Position numbers and translations under genes: made by a program. From Clostridia bacterium (GTDB lineage: Bacteria; Bacillota; Clostridia; Oscillospirales; Acutalibacteraceae), in assembly GCA_017466365.1 (NCBI GenBank), contig JAFTUG010000011.1, positions 62,001-126,000 on the forward strand: a stretch of DNA of 64,000 nt. The letters are read 5' to 3'. Of this stretch, positions 41,494-49,846 are shown piece after piece; the first letter of the stretch is position 1; every line of letters begins with the position of its first letter. The notes under the pieces were generated by a model, which saw only the letters and a list, made by a program, of their open reading frames with translations, ran no database searches and had not been told where the DNA came from.

Positions 41494-41724
41494 GTGGATA
41501 AGAATTGTTATCCGCTCTCAATTGAAGTTCCCGTCAGCGAAATCGAGCAGCAGGTGGAGTATGCAAGAACCGTCTGTTCGGACCTTTTCAGACTCTTTTC
41601 GCCCGAAGAGCCTGATACGGAATTTCTGACAAGTGAATACGGCTCCGTTCGTACCAGGCTTTCCATGATGCTCGATTTCCTTTTTCAGGCAAAGCTTTGG
41701 TGCGAAACCTTAAACAAAAAATAA
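41494..41724 (+). CDS. Small protein of unknown function, first gene of SOS cassette
   Basis: A 76-residue acidic protein from GTG 41494, with an ideal AGGAGGTGAT site 7 bases upstream. It is predicted mainly helical (IEQQVEYARTVCSDLFRLF, VRTRLSMMLDFLFQAKLW) with no membrane span or known motif. It lies 10 bases before the tail-fibre-like gene, in the same transcript. It could be a chaperone or a small structural protein; I do not recognise it. Confidence 0.75.
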   Translation: MDKNCYPLSIEVPVSEIEQQVEYARTVCSDLFRLFSPEEPDTEFLTSEYGSVRTRLSMMLDFLFQAKLWCETLNKK

Positions 41725-41734
41725 AGGAGAAATA

Positions 41735-42604
41735 ATGGAAGATTTCAGAATTGATTTTACTTTGTCAAACCCCTTTCCCGATGGCTGCAGGCTCGGAGAA
41801 TGCGGCGAAAAAAATGCCGCACAGCTTATAATTACTCCGCCCGAAAATCTTGCATCGAGGGAGGAAATCAGGTCATATGTTGTTGCGTTTTCAACAGAAA
41901 AAGGTCCCGTCAGATTCGGTCCGTTTCCTAAAGCGGAATTTCTTAACGTTCCCGTCGGCTCTGCTCTTACCGTCGGCACGGCACTTTCTGTTCAGCTTGA
42001 GGGCTTTGATGCAGACGGAGAATTCGTTATCAAAAGCCCTGTTTTAAGCGGCATTACCGTTTCAAGCTCAATCCGTGACTGTCCTTCCTGCGACGGGTCG
42101 GAGAATGACGGCGGCATTATTCCCGGTCATATGCATCAAAATCTTGATGTTCTCGACTCTCTTGCCGATGAAAACGGCGTTCTTACCTACAAAGGAAACA
42201 GCGTTTCAAGCGGCGGAACGGTAAAAACCGTTGTGCTTCCTTCCAATACATTTATGCTTCCGACCGATATTCCCAATACCGGTATTTTGCATGTAATTGC
42301 TTTGAATAACGACGAGGGCGAGCCGTATGTTCCCGAAGGCGCCCAAATTTTGAGCGTTGAGTATAAAATAATTTCAGAGGACTCTGTCTGGACGGATATC
42401 AGAGATATGATTAAATACGGATATCATTATCCCTATGTAATCAATCAGCATAAGTCATATTATTCGGAAATTTTCGGAGGAATTGTTACCGCAACCGTTA
42501 CCTTCATTAATGAAATGAAAAACGAATTTTTTGATGCTGCGGCAAATTATCAGATAGATGCCATAAGAATAAAATACATTGCTGAAAGTGAGGAAGAGGA
42601 ATAA
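41735..42604 (+). CDS. Phage tail-fibre or baseplate-like protein
   Basis: A 289-residue protein with no signal peptide. Residues 1-115 look like a beta-sandwich (LIITPPENL, VVAFSTEKGPVRFGPFP, ALSVQLEGF). The central GHMHQNLDVLDSLADENGVL followed by a TYKG loop matches a motif common in phage minor structural and receptor-binding proteins (H-x-H-x-N-x-x-x-L-D ... L-x-Y-x-G). The C-terminal 110 residues are again beta-rich. Its position before holin and endolysin genes fits the distal end of a siphophage tail module. It ends on the ATG of the next gene (one-base overlap). Confidence 0.7.
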   Translation: MEDFRIDFTLSNPFPDGCRLGECGEKNAAQLIITPPENLASREEIRSYVVAFSTEKGPVRFGPFPKAEFLNVPVGSALTVGTALSVQLEGFDADGEFVIKSPVLSGITVSSSIRDCPSCDGSENDGGIIPGHMHQNLDVLDSLADENGVLTYKGNSVSSGGTVKTVVLPSNTFMLPTDIPNTGILHVIALNNDEGEPYVPEGAQILSVEYKIISEDSVWTDIRDMIKYGYHYPYVINQHKSYYSEIFGGIVTATVTFINEMKNEFFDAAANYQIDAIRIKYIAESEEEE

Positions 42605-42819
42605 TGGAAGCGGAGGTTCTTGTTTCGCTTATTACTCTCTTCGGCTCGGCAATCGGCACTTTTGCAGGGATAGCCGTCAATTCAAAGCTGACAAATTACC
42701 GCATTGAGCAGCTTGAAAAAAAGGTTAACAAGCATAACAACGTTATCGAACGCACGGTGAAGCTTGAAGAAAGAGTCGGTGCGCTTGATTACAGACTTAA
42801 AGAAATTGAAAATCATTGA
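42604..42819 (+). CDS. XhlA-like holin-associated membrane protein
   Basis: A 71-residue protein: one N-terminal membrane helix (about 5-26, VLVSLITLFGSAIGTFAGIAV) and a charged coiled coil (YRIEQLEKKVNKHNNVIERT). This matches the layout of phage haemolysin XhlA-type proteins that act with holins and endolysins in Bacillus PBSX-like phages, although the order of helix and coil is reversed relative to XhlA itself. It overlaps the preceding stop and is followed after 9 bases by the holin gene. Confidence 0.7.
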   Translation: MEAEVLVSLITLFGSAIGTFAGIAVNSKLTNYRIEQLEKKVNKHNNVIERTVKLEERVGALDYRLKEIENH

Positions 42820-42828
42820 GGAGAAAAT

Positions 42829-43029
42829 ATGGATATTAACTGGAAAAGAAAGCTCACAAGCAGAAAATTCTGGGCGGCGGTGGTCGGTTTTATTACCCCG
42901 ATTCTTCTTGCCTTCGGTGTTTCCGACAGCGTTACAACGCAGGTGACCGCAATTGTTATGGCGGGAGCGGCGGTTGTTTCTTATATTATCGGTGAAGGCT
43001 TTATCGATGCCTGCGGTAAGGAGGAATAG
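42829..43029 (+). CDS. Phage-type holin
   Basis: A 66-residue protein, MDINWKRKLTSRKFWAAVVG at the start, with two hydrophobic helices (about 14-32 and 37-56) separated by a short turn (GVSDSVTTQV) and an acidic end. Start WKRKLTSRKFWAA is typical of small Gram-positive phage holins. Such proteins form membrane holes that release or activate endolysin. GAGGAG lies upstream. The endolysin gene follows after 5 bases. Confidence 0.85.
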   Translation: MDINWKRKLTSRKFWAAVVGFITPILLAFGVSDSVTTQVTAIVMAGAAVVSYIIGEGFIDACGKEE

Positions 43030-43034
43030 CGCAC

Positions 43035-43718
43035 TTGAAAACAAACACGGGTCTTGTTGACTATGCACGCTCACAGCTTGAGAAGCCTTATTGGTACGGC
43101 ACCTTCGGCAATACTGCCTCAAAGAGCCTTCTCAACGCAAAAAGAAAGCAGTATCCGAGCCACTACGGGGATAAACGCCTTGAAAAATATAAATCACAAT
43201 ACGGCGAGAGAGTTCACGACTGCGTGGGTCTTATCAAGGGCTATCTCTGGAGTGAAAATCCCGTAAGCAAGCCGAAATATGATGAATCGCAGGATGTTTC
43301 CGCAAACGGTATGCTGAAAAAATGCACCGAAAAGGGCAAAATTTCAACAATGCCCGAAATGCCGGGAATTCTTGTTTTCAAAAAAGGACATGTCGGTATT
43401 TATGTCGGCAACAAAAGGGTTATTGAGGCAAGAGGCTTTAACTACGGCGTGGTTGAAACGTCTCTCGGCAAAAGAGGCTGGACCGATTGGGGAAAATGTC
43501 CGTGGATAAGCTACCCTGCGGAAGGGAATTATTTTATGACCTGCGCACATGACGAGGTATCAATCGTTGATGCGCTCAAATCGATAGGGGAAAAAAGCTC
43601 CTTCGATATCCGCAAAAAGATTGCCGCCGCAAACGGTATGCCCGATTATTCGGGGAGCGAAAAGGAAAACGTCAAGCTTCTTTCGCTGTTGAGAACGGGT
43701 ATGCTCATCAAGCCCTGA
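43035..43718 (+). CDS. NlpC/P60-type phage endolysin
   Basis: A 227-residue protein starting at TTG 43035 (AAGGAGG 10 bases upstream). It has no signal peptide, as expected for a holin-dependent endolysin. The catalytic domain (about 1-155) has LVDYARSQLEKPYWYGTFGN, HDCVGLIKGYLWS with the catalytic Cys, and FKKGHVGIYVGNKRVIEARG with the catalytic His. The C-terminal 55 residues (VSIVDALKSIGEKSSFDIRKK, IAAANGMPDYSG) look like a small wall-binding domain related to Cpl-7 or LysM-like linkers; this part is uncertain. It cuts peptide bonds in the wall and completes the lysis cassette. Confidence 0.88.
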   Translation: MKTNTGLVDYARSQLEKPYWYGTFGNTASKSLLNAKRKQYPSHYGDKRLEKYKSQYGERVHDCVGLIKGYLWSENPVSKPKYDESQDVSANGMLKKCTEKGKISTMPEMPGILVFKKGHVGIYVGNKRVIEARGFNYGVVETSLGKRGWTDWGKCPWISYPAEGNYFMTCAHDEVSIVDALKSIGEKSSFDIRKKIAAANGMPDYSGSEKENVKLLSLLRTGMLIKP

Positions 43719-43770
43719 TTTTTTAACATTAAATACGATATGAATGCATAGAATATTGCGAGGTGAGAAT

Positions 43771-44247
43771 ATGAAGAAAGAAATCAAAGCCTACGCAGTT
43801 TCAATCGCCGCCGCACTTGCAGTCGGAGGAATTTCCGCATTGCTCACGGCAGGAAACATGGATATCTATTCCGAAATTATTAAGCCGCCCCTTGCACCGC
43901 CGTCGGTGCTTTTTCCGATAGTATGGACTCTGCTTTACATACTTATGGGTGTGAGTGCGGCGATGGTTTACCTGCAAAGAGAAGAAAATCCCACAGCCGC
44001 ACGGAATTCCCTTGCCGCCTACGGAGTAAGCCTTTTTCTGAATTTTTTCTGGAGCATAATATTCTTTAATATGCAGGCTTTTCTGTTTTCGTTCATCTGG
44101 CTTGTTTTGCTCTGGATATCAATTCTGATAACAATTCTGCAATACAGAAAAATAAGCCCCCTTGCCGCTGCGTTGCAGGTGCCGTATCTGCTCTGGGTAA
44201 CATTTGCAGGATATCTCAATCTCGCAATATTTTTGCTTAATATGTGA
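43771..44247 (+). CDS. tspO: TspO/MBR family membrane protein
   Basis: A 158-residue protein with five hydrophobic helices from ATG 43771 (GAGGTG upstream). KPPLAPPSVLFPIVWTLLYI (about 38-57) is the family signature, and LNFFWSIIFF, PYLLWVTFAGYLN supply the conserved aromatic cluster. TspO proteins bind tetrapyrroles and are linked to stress responses; the role here is unknown. It lies 52 bases after the endolysin gene with no terminator seen between, so it could be read from the SOS promoter. Confidence 0.93.
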   Translation: MKKEIKAYAVSIAAALAVGGISALLTAGNMDIYSEIIKPPLAPPSVLFPIVWTLLYILMGVSAAMVYLQREENPTAARNSLAAYGVSLFLNFFWSIIFFNMQAFLFSFIWLVLLWISILITILQYRKISPLAAALQVPYLLWVTFAGYLNLAIFLLNM

Positions 44248-44292
44248 TAATGCAGAAATTTCAATGTGAACTTACGGCTTAATCGGGTTATT

Positions 44293-44330
44293 ATCAGCTT
44301 TTGCGGAGCAATAATTCCGCATTACGAATT
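44293..44330. repeat. Copy of the GCGGAGCAATAATT repeat
   Basis: ATCAGCTTTTGCGGAGCAAT is followed by AATTCCGCATTACGAATT, the same words as at 31037, 39973 and 56667. Confidence 0.75.
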
Positions 44331-44362
44331 AAAAAAGCTGTGTCGAAAGACACAGCTTTTTT
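44331..44362. terminator. Bidirectional terminator
   Basis: AAAAAAGCTGTGTC-GAAA-GACACAGCTTTTTT is a perfect 14-base-pair stem with T-runs on both strands, between convergent tspO and the SpoIID-like gene. Confidence 0.93.
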
Positions 44363-46728
44363 TATGCGGGTTTATATTCAAATGTGAAGCAATGGGAGCG
44401 GATTTTGAAATCAAGAAGATAGGAGCGGAAGCTGTTGCCCCTCATTGAGTTGACAAGCTCTTTTCCGTCGCTCTTTTTTATCCATTTATCGCCGACCCTG
44501 ATTTGGGTGACATATCCCGTTGACGAGTTATATGCACTGTCATGGGAGAGAATTTCGAGCCATGTTGCAGGGTCTGCGCCAAGGGTGATTGTGTATCCGT
44601 TATCCTTTGCGTAGGATTCGATGTATTTTTTCATATCAGCTGCACTGATTTCAACCGTTGTTGAGTCAACCGTTTCGCAGCTTGAAACGCCGCCTGTAAG
44701 GTAGGGCTCGCATTCGCCGCCCCAAACGCTGTCCGCAGAAGCGGTTTTGCCTGCGGCAGAAGCAAAGTAGCAGGTGAATGCCGCTTTGCCGTTATAATCA
44801 ACATAGGGTGCCTTGGGGGTATCCGTATCGGATGCCATTCCAAGCACGGCAAGGCAAGCCTTGTGGAGATTTGTTCCTGCATATTCATACTTTGCATCGT
44901 ATGCGTGCTTTGATTTCGGAACATCGAAGTTATAGTATTTTGCGAAGGTATAGGCTGAAACAATCTGCGCCTTGAGTGCCTCCGTGGGTGAGCTTGCACC
45001 GATTTCACGCTTGGTTGTTCTGCAAAGATACTCAACAATGGGGATGTCCTCGCCGCCGTATTTTATTGTGAGCGGAGTGGAGGCATCTGTTTTTATTGTT
45101 GTGCCGGTAAAATAATGGGTCAGGATTTTATCATAGGTGTCGCCGTTTTTCGCCATCTGAATTGCACCCTCCTGACTCATTCCTACACCGTGGCCGAAGC
45201 CGTATACCTTAAATATAAATGTACCCTTAACCTCGGAAGCGGTTGTTGTGGTGGTAACACCCTCTGTTACGGGTGCGGCGGAAGTCGGTTTAACGGTGGT
45301 GGGAACGGTTGTTGCGGGCTTTGCGGTTGTTGTGGGTGCGGCGGTGGTAGAAGGCTTTGCCGTGGTGGTCGGTTTGGTGGTTGTTGCAATGGTGGTCAGC
45401 ACCTTCGTGGTTGTGGTAATCGCCGCTTTCGTAGTATTTTTGACCGTTGTTGTTATTTTTGTTACGGTCTGCCTTACGGTTGTTCGGATTTTGGTAGTGA
45501 AAATTCGTGTTGAGGGGGCGGTTATGTAAGAAAATGTGGTTTCGGGAGTAACTTCAACAGCCTCATCCTCAATTCCTTCAAGAATGCTTCCGCCGTAGTC
45601 CTCATATATATAATCATTATTATTAAAGTAGGCATCTTCCTGCTGAATGTAATCGCCTGCGGCATAGGTCTGCGAATCTTTATTTTCTTTTGAGGAAGAA
45701 ACAATCGCCAGAATTACGCAGATTATTATTGCAACCGCTATGCCGATAACGGAGATAATCAGCGGAGTTTTTGAGTTTTTAGCCCATTTTTTTGTTGCTG
45801 CCTTCGGAGCATCGGGGTTAACGAGTGCGGGCATTGCGGAAAGCTCGTCAAGCATTTGGCAGAGCTTGATTATTGCGGCAACGATGAGCTGCTTTCTGTC
45901 CTCACCGGGGTTTGCATAAACCTTTGCCGCCTTTGCTCTTTCCGAATCGGCAACGCATACCGTTACCATTTCGCCTGCCCCTTCGCTGTAAATCTGCGAA
46001 ATGGCGATTCCGAGGTCAGCCGAGGAGTTCTCCTTTGATAATTTTGCGCACTGTGCAATGTAGTTGGACTGCGACTCATCATCGGTTTTATCCCTCATTG
46101 CGTTGTCAACTATAAAAGCGGCATCACAGTCGGGAACAGCCGAAATTGCGGAAAGAAGCATTTTTGCGCTGCCGCAGGGAGAAACCGCAACGGTTTTTCC
46201 GCTTGCGATAACATTGCTTACACGCTCGCGAAGCTCCTGCATCTTGGTTTTTTTCTGCACGGGAGCGGCAAGCATAAACGCATCAAGACCCGCTGCAAAA
46301 ATATATTCGAGCCTTGAAGCATCGAGAGGCGCAAAAACAAGAGTTCCGCTGCCGATATTCACCGCAAAGGCGGAGAATAAGCCGTCATTTGTGAGAAATA
46401 CCTTTGATTTTTCGGCAACCGCACCCTGAAGGTCACGTTCTTTGGGGTTTAAGGGTGTATTTTCGCCCATGGCGGCGGAAATCTGGCTGCTTCTTACGAT
46501 TTTTAAGGAAAGTGATTTGAGCAAACGGAATTTTGCATTGAGGAAAATATCAACGGGAGCCGCAGCAACGGCAAAGCCGCCCTGTGCAGCATGAGCTACG
46601 GCCTCTGCCGCAAAAGCGGAGACCTCACCGAAGTTTTTGATTTCACAGTTTAACCGTTGACCGAGATAAGCCGCCGAGCTCTGCGCCGTATCGGCACAAA
46701 GCGTGAAGCAGGTCACCTTTCTTTCCAT
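44362..46728 (-). CDS. SpoIID/LytB-domain protein with permuted catalytic domain
   Basis: A 788-residue protein from ATG 46728. Residues 1-315 are a soluble cytoplasmic part with no family I recognise. A membrane helix (about 318-345, TPLIISVIGIAVAIIICVIL) follows. A Thr/Lys/Pro/Ala-rich linker (about 400-496) then reaches through the wall. The extracellular SpoIID domain is circularly permuted: GHGVGMSQEGAIQMAKNG, normally C-terminal, comes at about 509, before EYLCRTTKREIG and EALKAQIVSAYTFAKYY (about 568-597), normally N-terminal. ASAAGKTASADSVWGG and FRSYLLDFKI close the fold. SpoIID enzymes cleave glycan strands stripped of stem peptides. It is the last gene of the cinA-sortase run. Confidence 0.85.
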   Translation of the reverse strand: MERKVTCFTLCADTAQSSAAYLGQRLNCEIKNFGEVSAFAAEAVAHAAQGGFAVAAAPVDIFLNAKFRLLKSLSLKIVRSSQISAAMGENTPLNPKERDLQGAVAEKSKVFLTNDGLFSAFAVNIGSGTLVFAPLDASRLEYIFAAGLDAFMLAAPVQKKTKMQELRERVSNVIASGKTVAVSPCGSAKMLLSAISAVPDCDAAFIVDNAMRDKTDDESQSNYIAQCAKLSKENSSADLGIAISQIYSEGAGEMVTVCVADSERAKAAKVYANPGEDRKQLIVAAIIKLCQMLDELSAMPALVNPDAPKAATKKWAKNSKTPLIISVIGIAVAIIICVILAIVSSSKENKDSQTYAAGDYIQQEDAYFNNNDYIYEDYGGSILEGIEDEAVEVTPETTFSYITAPSTRIFTTKIRTTVRQTVTKITTTVKNTTKAAITTTTKVLTTIATTTKPTTTAKPSTTAAPTTTAKPATTVPTTVKPTSAAPVTEGVTTTTTASEVKGTFIFKVYGFGHGVGMSQEGAIQMAKNGDTYDKILTHYFTGTTIKTDASTPLTIKYGGEDIPIVEYLCRTTKREIGASSPTEALKAQIVSAYTFAKYYNFDVPKSKHAYDAKYEYAGTNLHKACLAVLGMASDTDTPKAPYVDYNGKAAFTCYFASAAGKTASADSVWGGECEPYLTGGVSSCETVDSTTVEISAADMKKYIESYAKDNGYTITLGADPATWLEILSHDSAYNSSTGYVTQIRVGDKWIKKSDGKELVNSMRGNSFRSYLLDFKIRSHCFTFEYKPA

Positions 46729-46760
46729 AATAATCACCGTTCCTTAATTTTTTATTTGAA

Positions 46761-48839
46761 TTACCAGCGTGGGTCGTTAGCGTGAGTGTTATCCTTTCCG
46801 TAAGCTTCATACCATGCCTGCGGATATTTGGGGTCATTATTCTTATAAGCCTTTGAGGTATCAACGGCGATGCTCTCGCCTTCTCTTCTTTCTCTTGCAA
46901 CAACAACGAGTCTTGCATCGTCGAAGTCATAAGCACAGGTTGAAAGAGTGAGAATTTTATCGTTTACGTTGATGTCAACGCCTGTTGTGTAAAGCTTTCT
47001 CTTATCGATTTCCTCAATGTATGCCTCGAATTTTGCATCGCCTACATCAATGAAGTTATAGGGGAAAACATAGCCGTTATCGTCTTCCTTCTCGGAGTTT
47101 GAGATAAATACGGCATAAACAAACCATGTGTGGTCGCCGTAGATGGTGTTGCACTCGATAACGGGTGCCTGACGGAAGCCGTCAATGCTGCGGTAGTTTT
47201 CAAGCATACCGAAAATCAAATCGTCATGGCGCATGTTATGACCGTAAATAACCGTGTTTCTGTGGAGAGTTGTAAAGTTATCGATTCTGTAGTCAAAGAA
47301 GGGTACGCCGTAACGGGTGTATTTGCCGTAGATATCCTTTTTGAGGTAATAGCTGTTATCCTTGCCCTGTGCAACGGGAAGGTTGATTTCAAAACCGGGA
47401 ATCGAAACCCAGCCTCTCAAATCATCGTTTGCCGCATAGAGGCTCGCATATTTTGCAAGCATTCCCTCGGGATAGTCAACATCGGGAGTGCTGTTTTGCA
47501 CATCGTTTACCGTTGAATCGCTGTGAGCATTGATATTTTCGCTCATCTCGGTTGCAATCTTATCCGCATCCGCTTTGAAGCGGTAAGGCTCGATGATATA
47601 TACATTGGCGAGCATGCCGATGCAAACTATAATCGTGATAATCGAGATTGAAAGAACAATCTTTCGGATAACCTCGCCTGCACCGCCTGCGCTCTTTTCT
47701 TTGCCTTCGTTCTTTTCTTTTTTATTTTTCTTTTTGCTCTTTTTACCTTCCTCGGGTTCTTCCTCGGTTAATTCGGGGTCATCCTCGAGGGTTGCGGTGC
47801 TCATGGGAGCAGCCTGATAGAGCTTTTCGGGAGCTGCAGCAGCCTTTTCGTAATCGTTGCCGTCATCGGGAACAGTGATTACAAAGCCCTTTTTCTCGGT
47901 TTCTTCGGGAATTTCTTCCGCTTCGGGGGCTTCGTCGCCGAGAAGGGCGGCAAGCTCTGCCTCAAAATCATCCGATGATGTGTCAACGGTTTCCTCAACG
48001 GCTTCATCAAGAATGCCGTCGGAGATTTCTTCGATTTCCGGGATTTCCTCAACCTCGGGAATTACGGGCATTGCAGGAATTTCGGGAAGCTCATCGGAAA
48101 TTTCGGGAGTATCGTCCGTTTCTTCAAGAGCCTCGTCCCAGTCAAAGTCCTCTTCGCTGAAATCAAGCTCTTCCTCCTCCTCGGCAGGCTCTTCCTGCAC
48201 GGGAATGCCCGCAACAAGCTGTGCCGCTGCGGAAAGCTCGGTATCAACGGGAGCAATCTCGGGGTTTGCTTCGATTTCGGAAATAATTTCGTCAAAGCCC
48301 GTTTCACTGTCTGTTTCTTTTTTGAGCATATCAATCATGCTGAAAATGCTGCTCTTTGCATCGTCGGGCTCGGAATTCTCGGTTTCCTCGGGAGCAGGCT
48401 CAAAAATTTCGGTTTCCTGCGGTGCGGCTTCGTCATCAAGCGAAACAACGGGAATATCCGCATCAAAATAATCGTCGGGATTCATCCAGAGGTCCTCAAG
48501 AGAGCTGTCCTCGTCTTCGGGGAGCGGCTCGGGGTCTGAAAGCACAACCTTTTTCGGCTCTGCCTCGCTCTCGGTGAGCATCGAAAGAGGCTTGGGTACT
48601 ATCGTTTCGGGTCCGCTGCCCATAATATCGTCATAAAGGCTCTGAAGCTCGCTTTCAAGGCTCTTTTCGGTTTTTTCGATATCCTCACGGTAGCCGTCAA
48701 AGAGCGATGACGACTTGGAGTTTTCAATCAGAAAATCGTTAAAATCGATTTCCGTTATTGCTTCATCATCCGCAATCGAGCTGAGTCCTTCGGGAAGCGA
48801 TGAAGGCTTCTTATTTTCTTTCATATTATCTTTTGACAT
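46761..48839 (-). CDS. Class B sortase with long acidic cytoplasmic extension
   Basis: A 692-residue protein; ordinary class B sortases have about 230-330. Residues 1-375 are very acidic, Glu/Pro/Ser-rich low complexity; a Lys-rich stretch (KKSKKKNKKEKNEGKEKS) precedes one membrane helix (about 392-418). The sortase domain (about 460-660) has LRGWVSIPGFEINLPV, the catalytic His in IYGHNM (about 534), Cys in LTLSTCAY (about 635) and Arg in ARLVVVAR. A sortase cuts a sorting signal and links the protein to wall peptide or a pilin. The N-terminal part must lie in the cytoplasm. No sortase substrate was recognised in the window. Confidence 0.9.
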   Translation of the reverse strand: MSKDNMKENKKPSSLPEGLSSIADDEAITEIDFNDFLIENSKSSSLFDGYREDIEKTEKSLESELQSLYDDIMGSGPETIVPKPLSMLTESEAEPKKVVLSDPEPLPEDEDSSLEDLWMNPDDYFDADIPVVSLDDEAAPQETEIFEPAPEETENSEPDDAKSSIFSMIDMLKKETDSETGFDEIISEIEANPEIAPVDTELSAAAQLVAGIPVQEEPAEEEEELDFSEEDFDWDEALEETDDTPEISDELPEIPAMPVIPEVEEIPEIEEISDGILDEAVEETVDTSSDDFEAELAALLGDEAPEAEEIPEETEKKGFVITVPDDGNDYEKAAAAPEKLYQAAPMSTATLEDDPELTEEEPEEGKKSKKKNKKEKNEGKEKSAGGAGEVIRKIVLSISIITIIVCIGMLANVYIIEPYRFKADADKIATEMSENINAHSDSTVNDVQNSTPDVDYPEGMLAKYASLYAANDDLRGWVSIPGFEINLPVAQGKDNSYYLKKDIYGKYTRYGVPFFDYRIDNFTTLHRNTVIYGHNMRHDDLIFGMLENYRSIDGFRQAPVIECNTIYGDHTWFVYAVFISNSEKEDDNGYVFPYNFIDVGDAKFEAYIEEIDKRKLYTTGVDINVNDKILTLSTCAYDFDDARLVVVARERREGESIAVDTSKAYKNNDPKYPQAWYEAYGKDNTHANDPRW

Positions 48840-48857
48840 CTTTTTGTCCTCCGCAAA

Positions 48858-49844
48858 TTAATTAGGGCTGGGCTGCCATTTTGCCGTATTTTTATAGGGA
48901 TTTGTTTTACCCTTGCTGTTATACCATATCTGGGGTCTGCGGTAATCGGGGTTGTCCTTAACGAGAGAAGCATCAATATCCTCGCTCTCGCCCTCATGGA
49001 GAAGCCTTGCAACAACAACGAATCTTGTGTCAACGTTTCTGCCGTAGTCATAAATGCAGGTTGAAAGAGTGATGATTTTATCGGTGGGTTCAAGTGAAAC
49101 GCCCGTTTCATAGAGCGCTCTCTGTTTCACCTGCTCTATATATCCGACCATGTTGTTATCGCTCATGTCGGGATAAATATAGTTGAAGAAATAGCCGTTA
49201 TCAGCCGAGGGCTGGGTGGTTGAAAGGAAAACTGCGCAGATTTTATAAGTATATTCCTCATAAAGAGAGGAGTATTTAATTATCGGGCTGTCAATGAAAT
49301 TCTGCTTGTCCTTATAATCATAAAGAGAACGGAATGCCTGCTTGGGAACATCGGCACCCATACGGCTTGTTGTATGACCGTGGATAACCATGTTTTTGGA
49401 GATGCCCTCGGTCACACAGCGGTAGTCAAGATAAAGATTACCGTAGTTTGTGGAGGTGGTGGAGGTGGTGCTTCTTTCGTAGAAATCTTTTTTGAGATAT
49501 CTGCTGTTATCGCCGCTTTGCAAAATGGCGGTATCAAGCTCCGTGCCCGGAATTGAAAGCCAGCCGACGAGATTATTGTTAATCGAATAGGGCTGCTTAA
49601 GCTCTTCAATAATACCTTCGGGAAAGCTTGTCTGCTTTTTCATGTTGTTGGAAACAACTCCCGTAAGTGTTTCGGCAAGAGCATCAAGCTTTTCGCCGCC
49701 GTTCATCACATAGTCGGAAGCATTTGTTTCAAGCTCCGCCTGCTCATCGGGCTTTTTGGCAATATTCATAACCGAAAGCGCAATGAATAACACCGAAACC
49801 GCCGCAAAAACAGCGCAGAGAACCGATAATATTTTTTTATTCAT
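48858..49844 (-). CDS. Class B sortase
   Basis: A 328-residue class B sortase. An N-terminal membrane anchor (about 5-28) is followed by a helical neck and the catalytic domain: LVGWLSIPGTELDTAIL (about 93-109), His in IHGHTTS (about 156), Cys in ITLSTCIYDYG (about 263) and Arg in TRFVVVARLLHEGE. Overall layout closely parallels the catalytic half of the downstream sortase, including the trailing D-N-P-D-Y-R-R-P-Q-I-W-Y segment, so the two arose by duplication. cinA stops 2 bases before its start, so it is cotranscribed with cinA. Confidence 0.93.
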   Translation of the reverse strand: MNKKILSVLCAVFAAVSVLFIALSVMNIAKKPDEQAELETNASDYVMNGGEKLDALAETLTGVVSNNMKKQTSFPEGIIEELKQPYSINNNLVGWLSIPGTELDTAILQSGDNSRYLKKDFYERSTTSTTSTNYGNLYLDYRCVTEGISKNMVIHGHTTSRMGADVPKQAFRSLYDYKDKQNFIDSPIIKYSSLYEEYTYKICAVFLSTTQPSADNGYFFNYIYPDMSDNNMVGYIEQVKQRALYETGVSLEPTDKIITLSTCIYDYGRNVDTRFVVVARLLHEGESEDIDASLVKDNPDYRRPQIWYNSKGKTNPYKNTAKWQPSPN

Positions 49845-49846
49845 CT

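Noticed and set aside
41494-43718. A complete prophage
   Set aside because: Only tail-end and lysis genes are present; flanking genes are an ordinary antiporter and tspO, and no attachment-site repeats were seen.
45115-45529. Gly/Cys/Val-rich plus-strand frames opposite the Thr-rich stalk
   Set aside because: They are the antisense of a low-complexity coding region.
45240-45530. Short direct repeats resembling a CRISPR or satellite array
   Set aside because: The repeats are GGTTGT/GTGGT words encoding the Thr/Pro/Ala-rich stalk of the SpoIID protein on the minus strand; there are no regular spacers.
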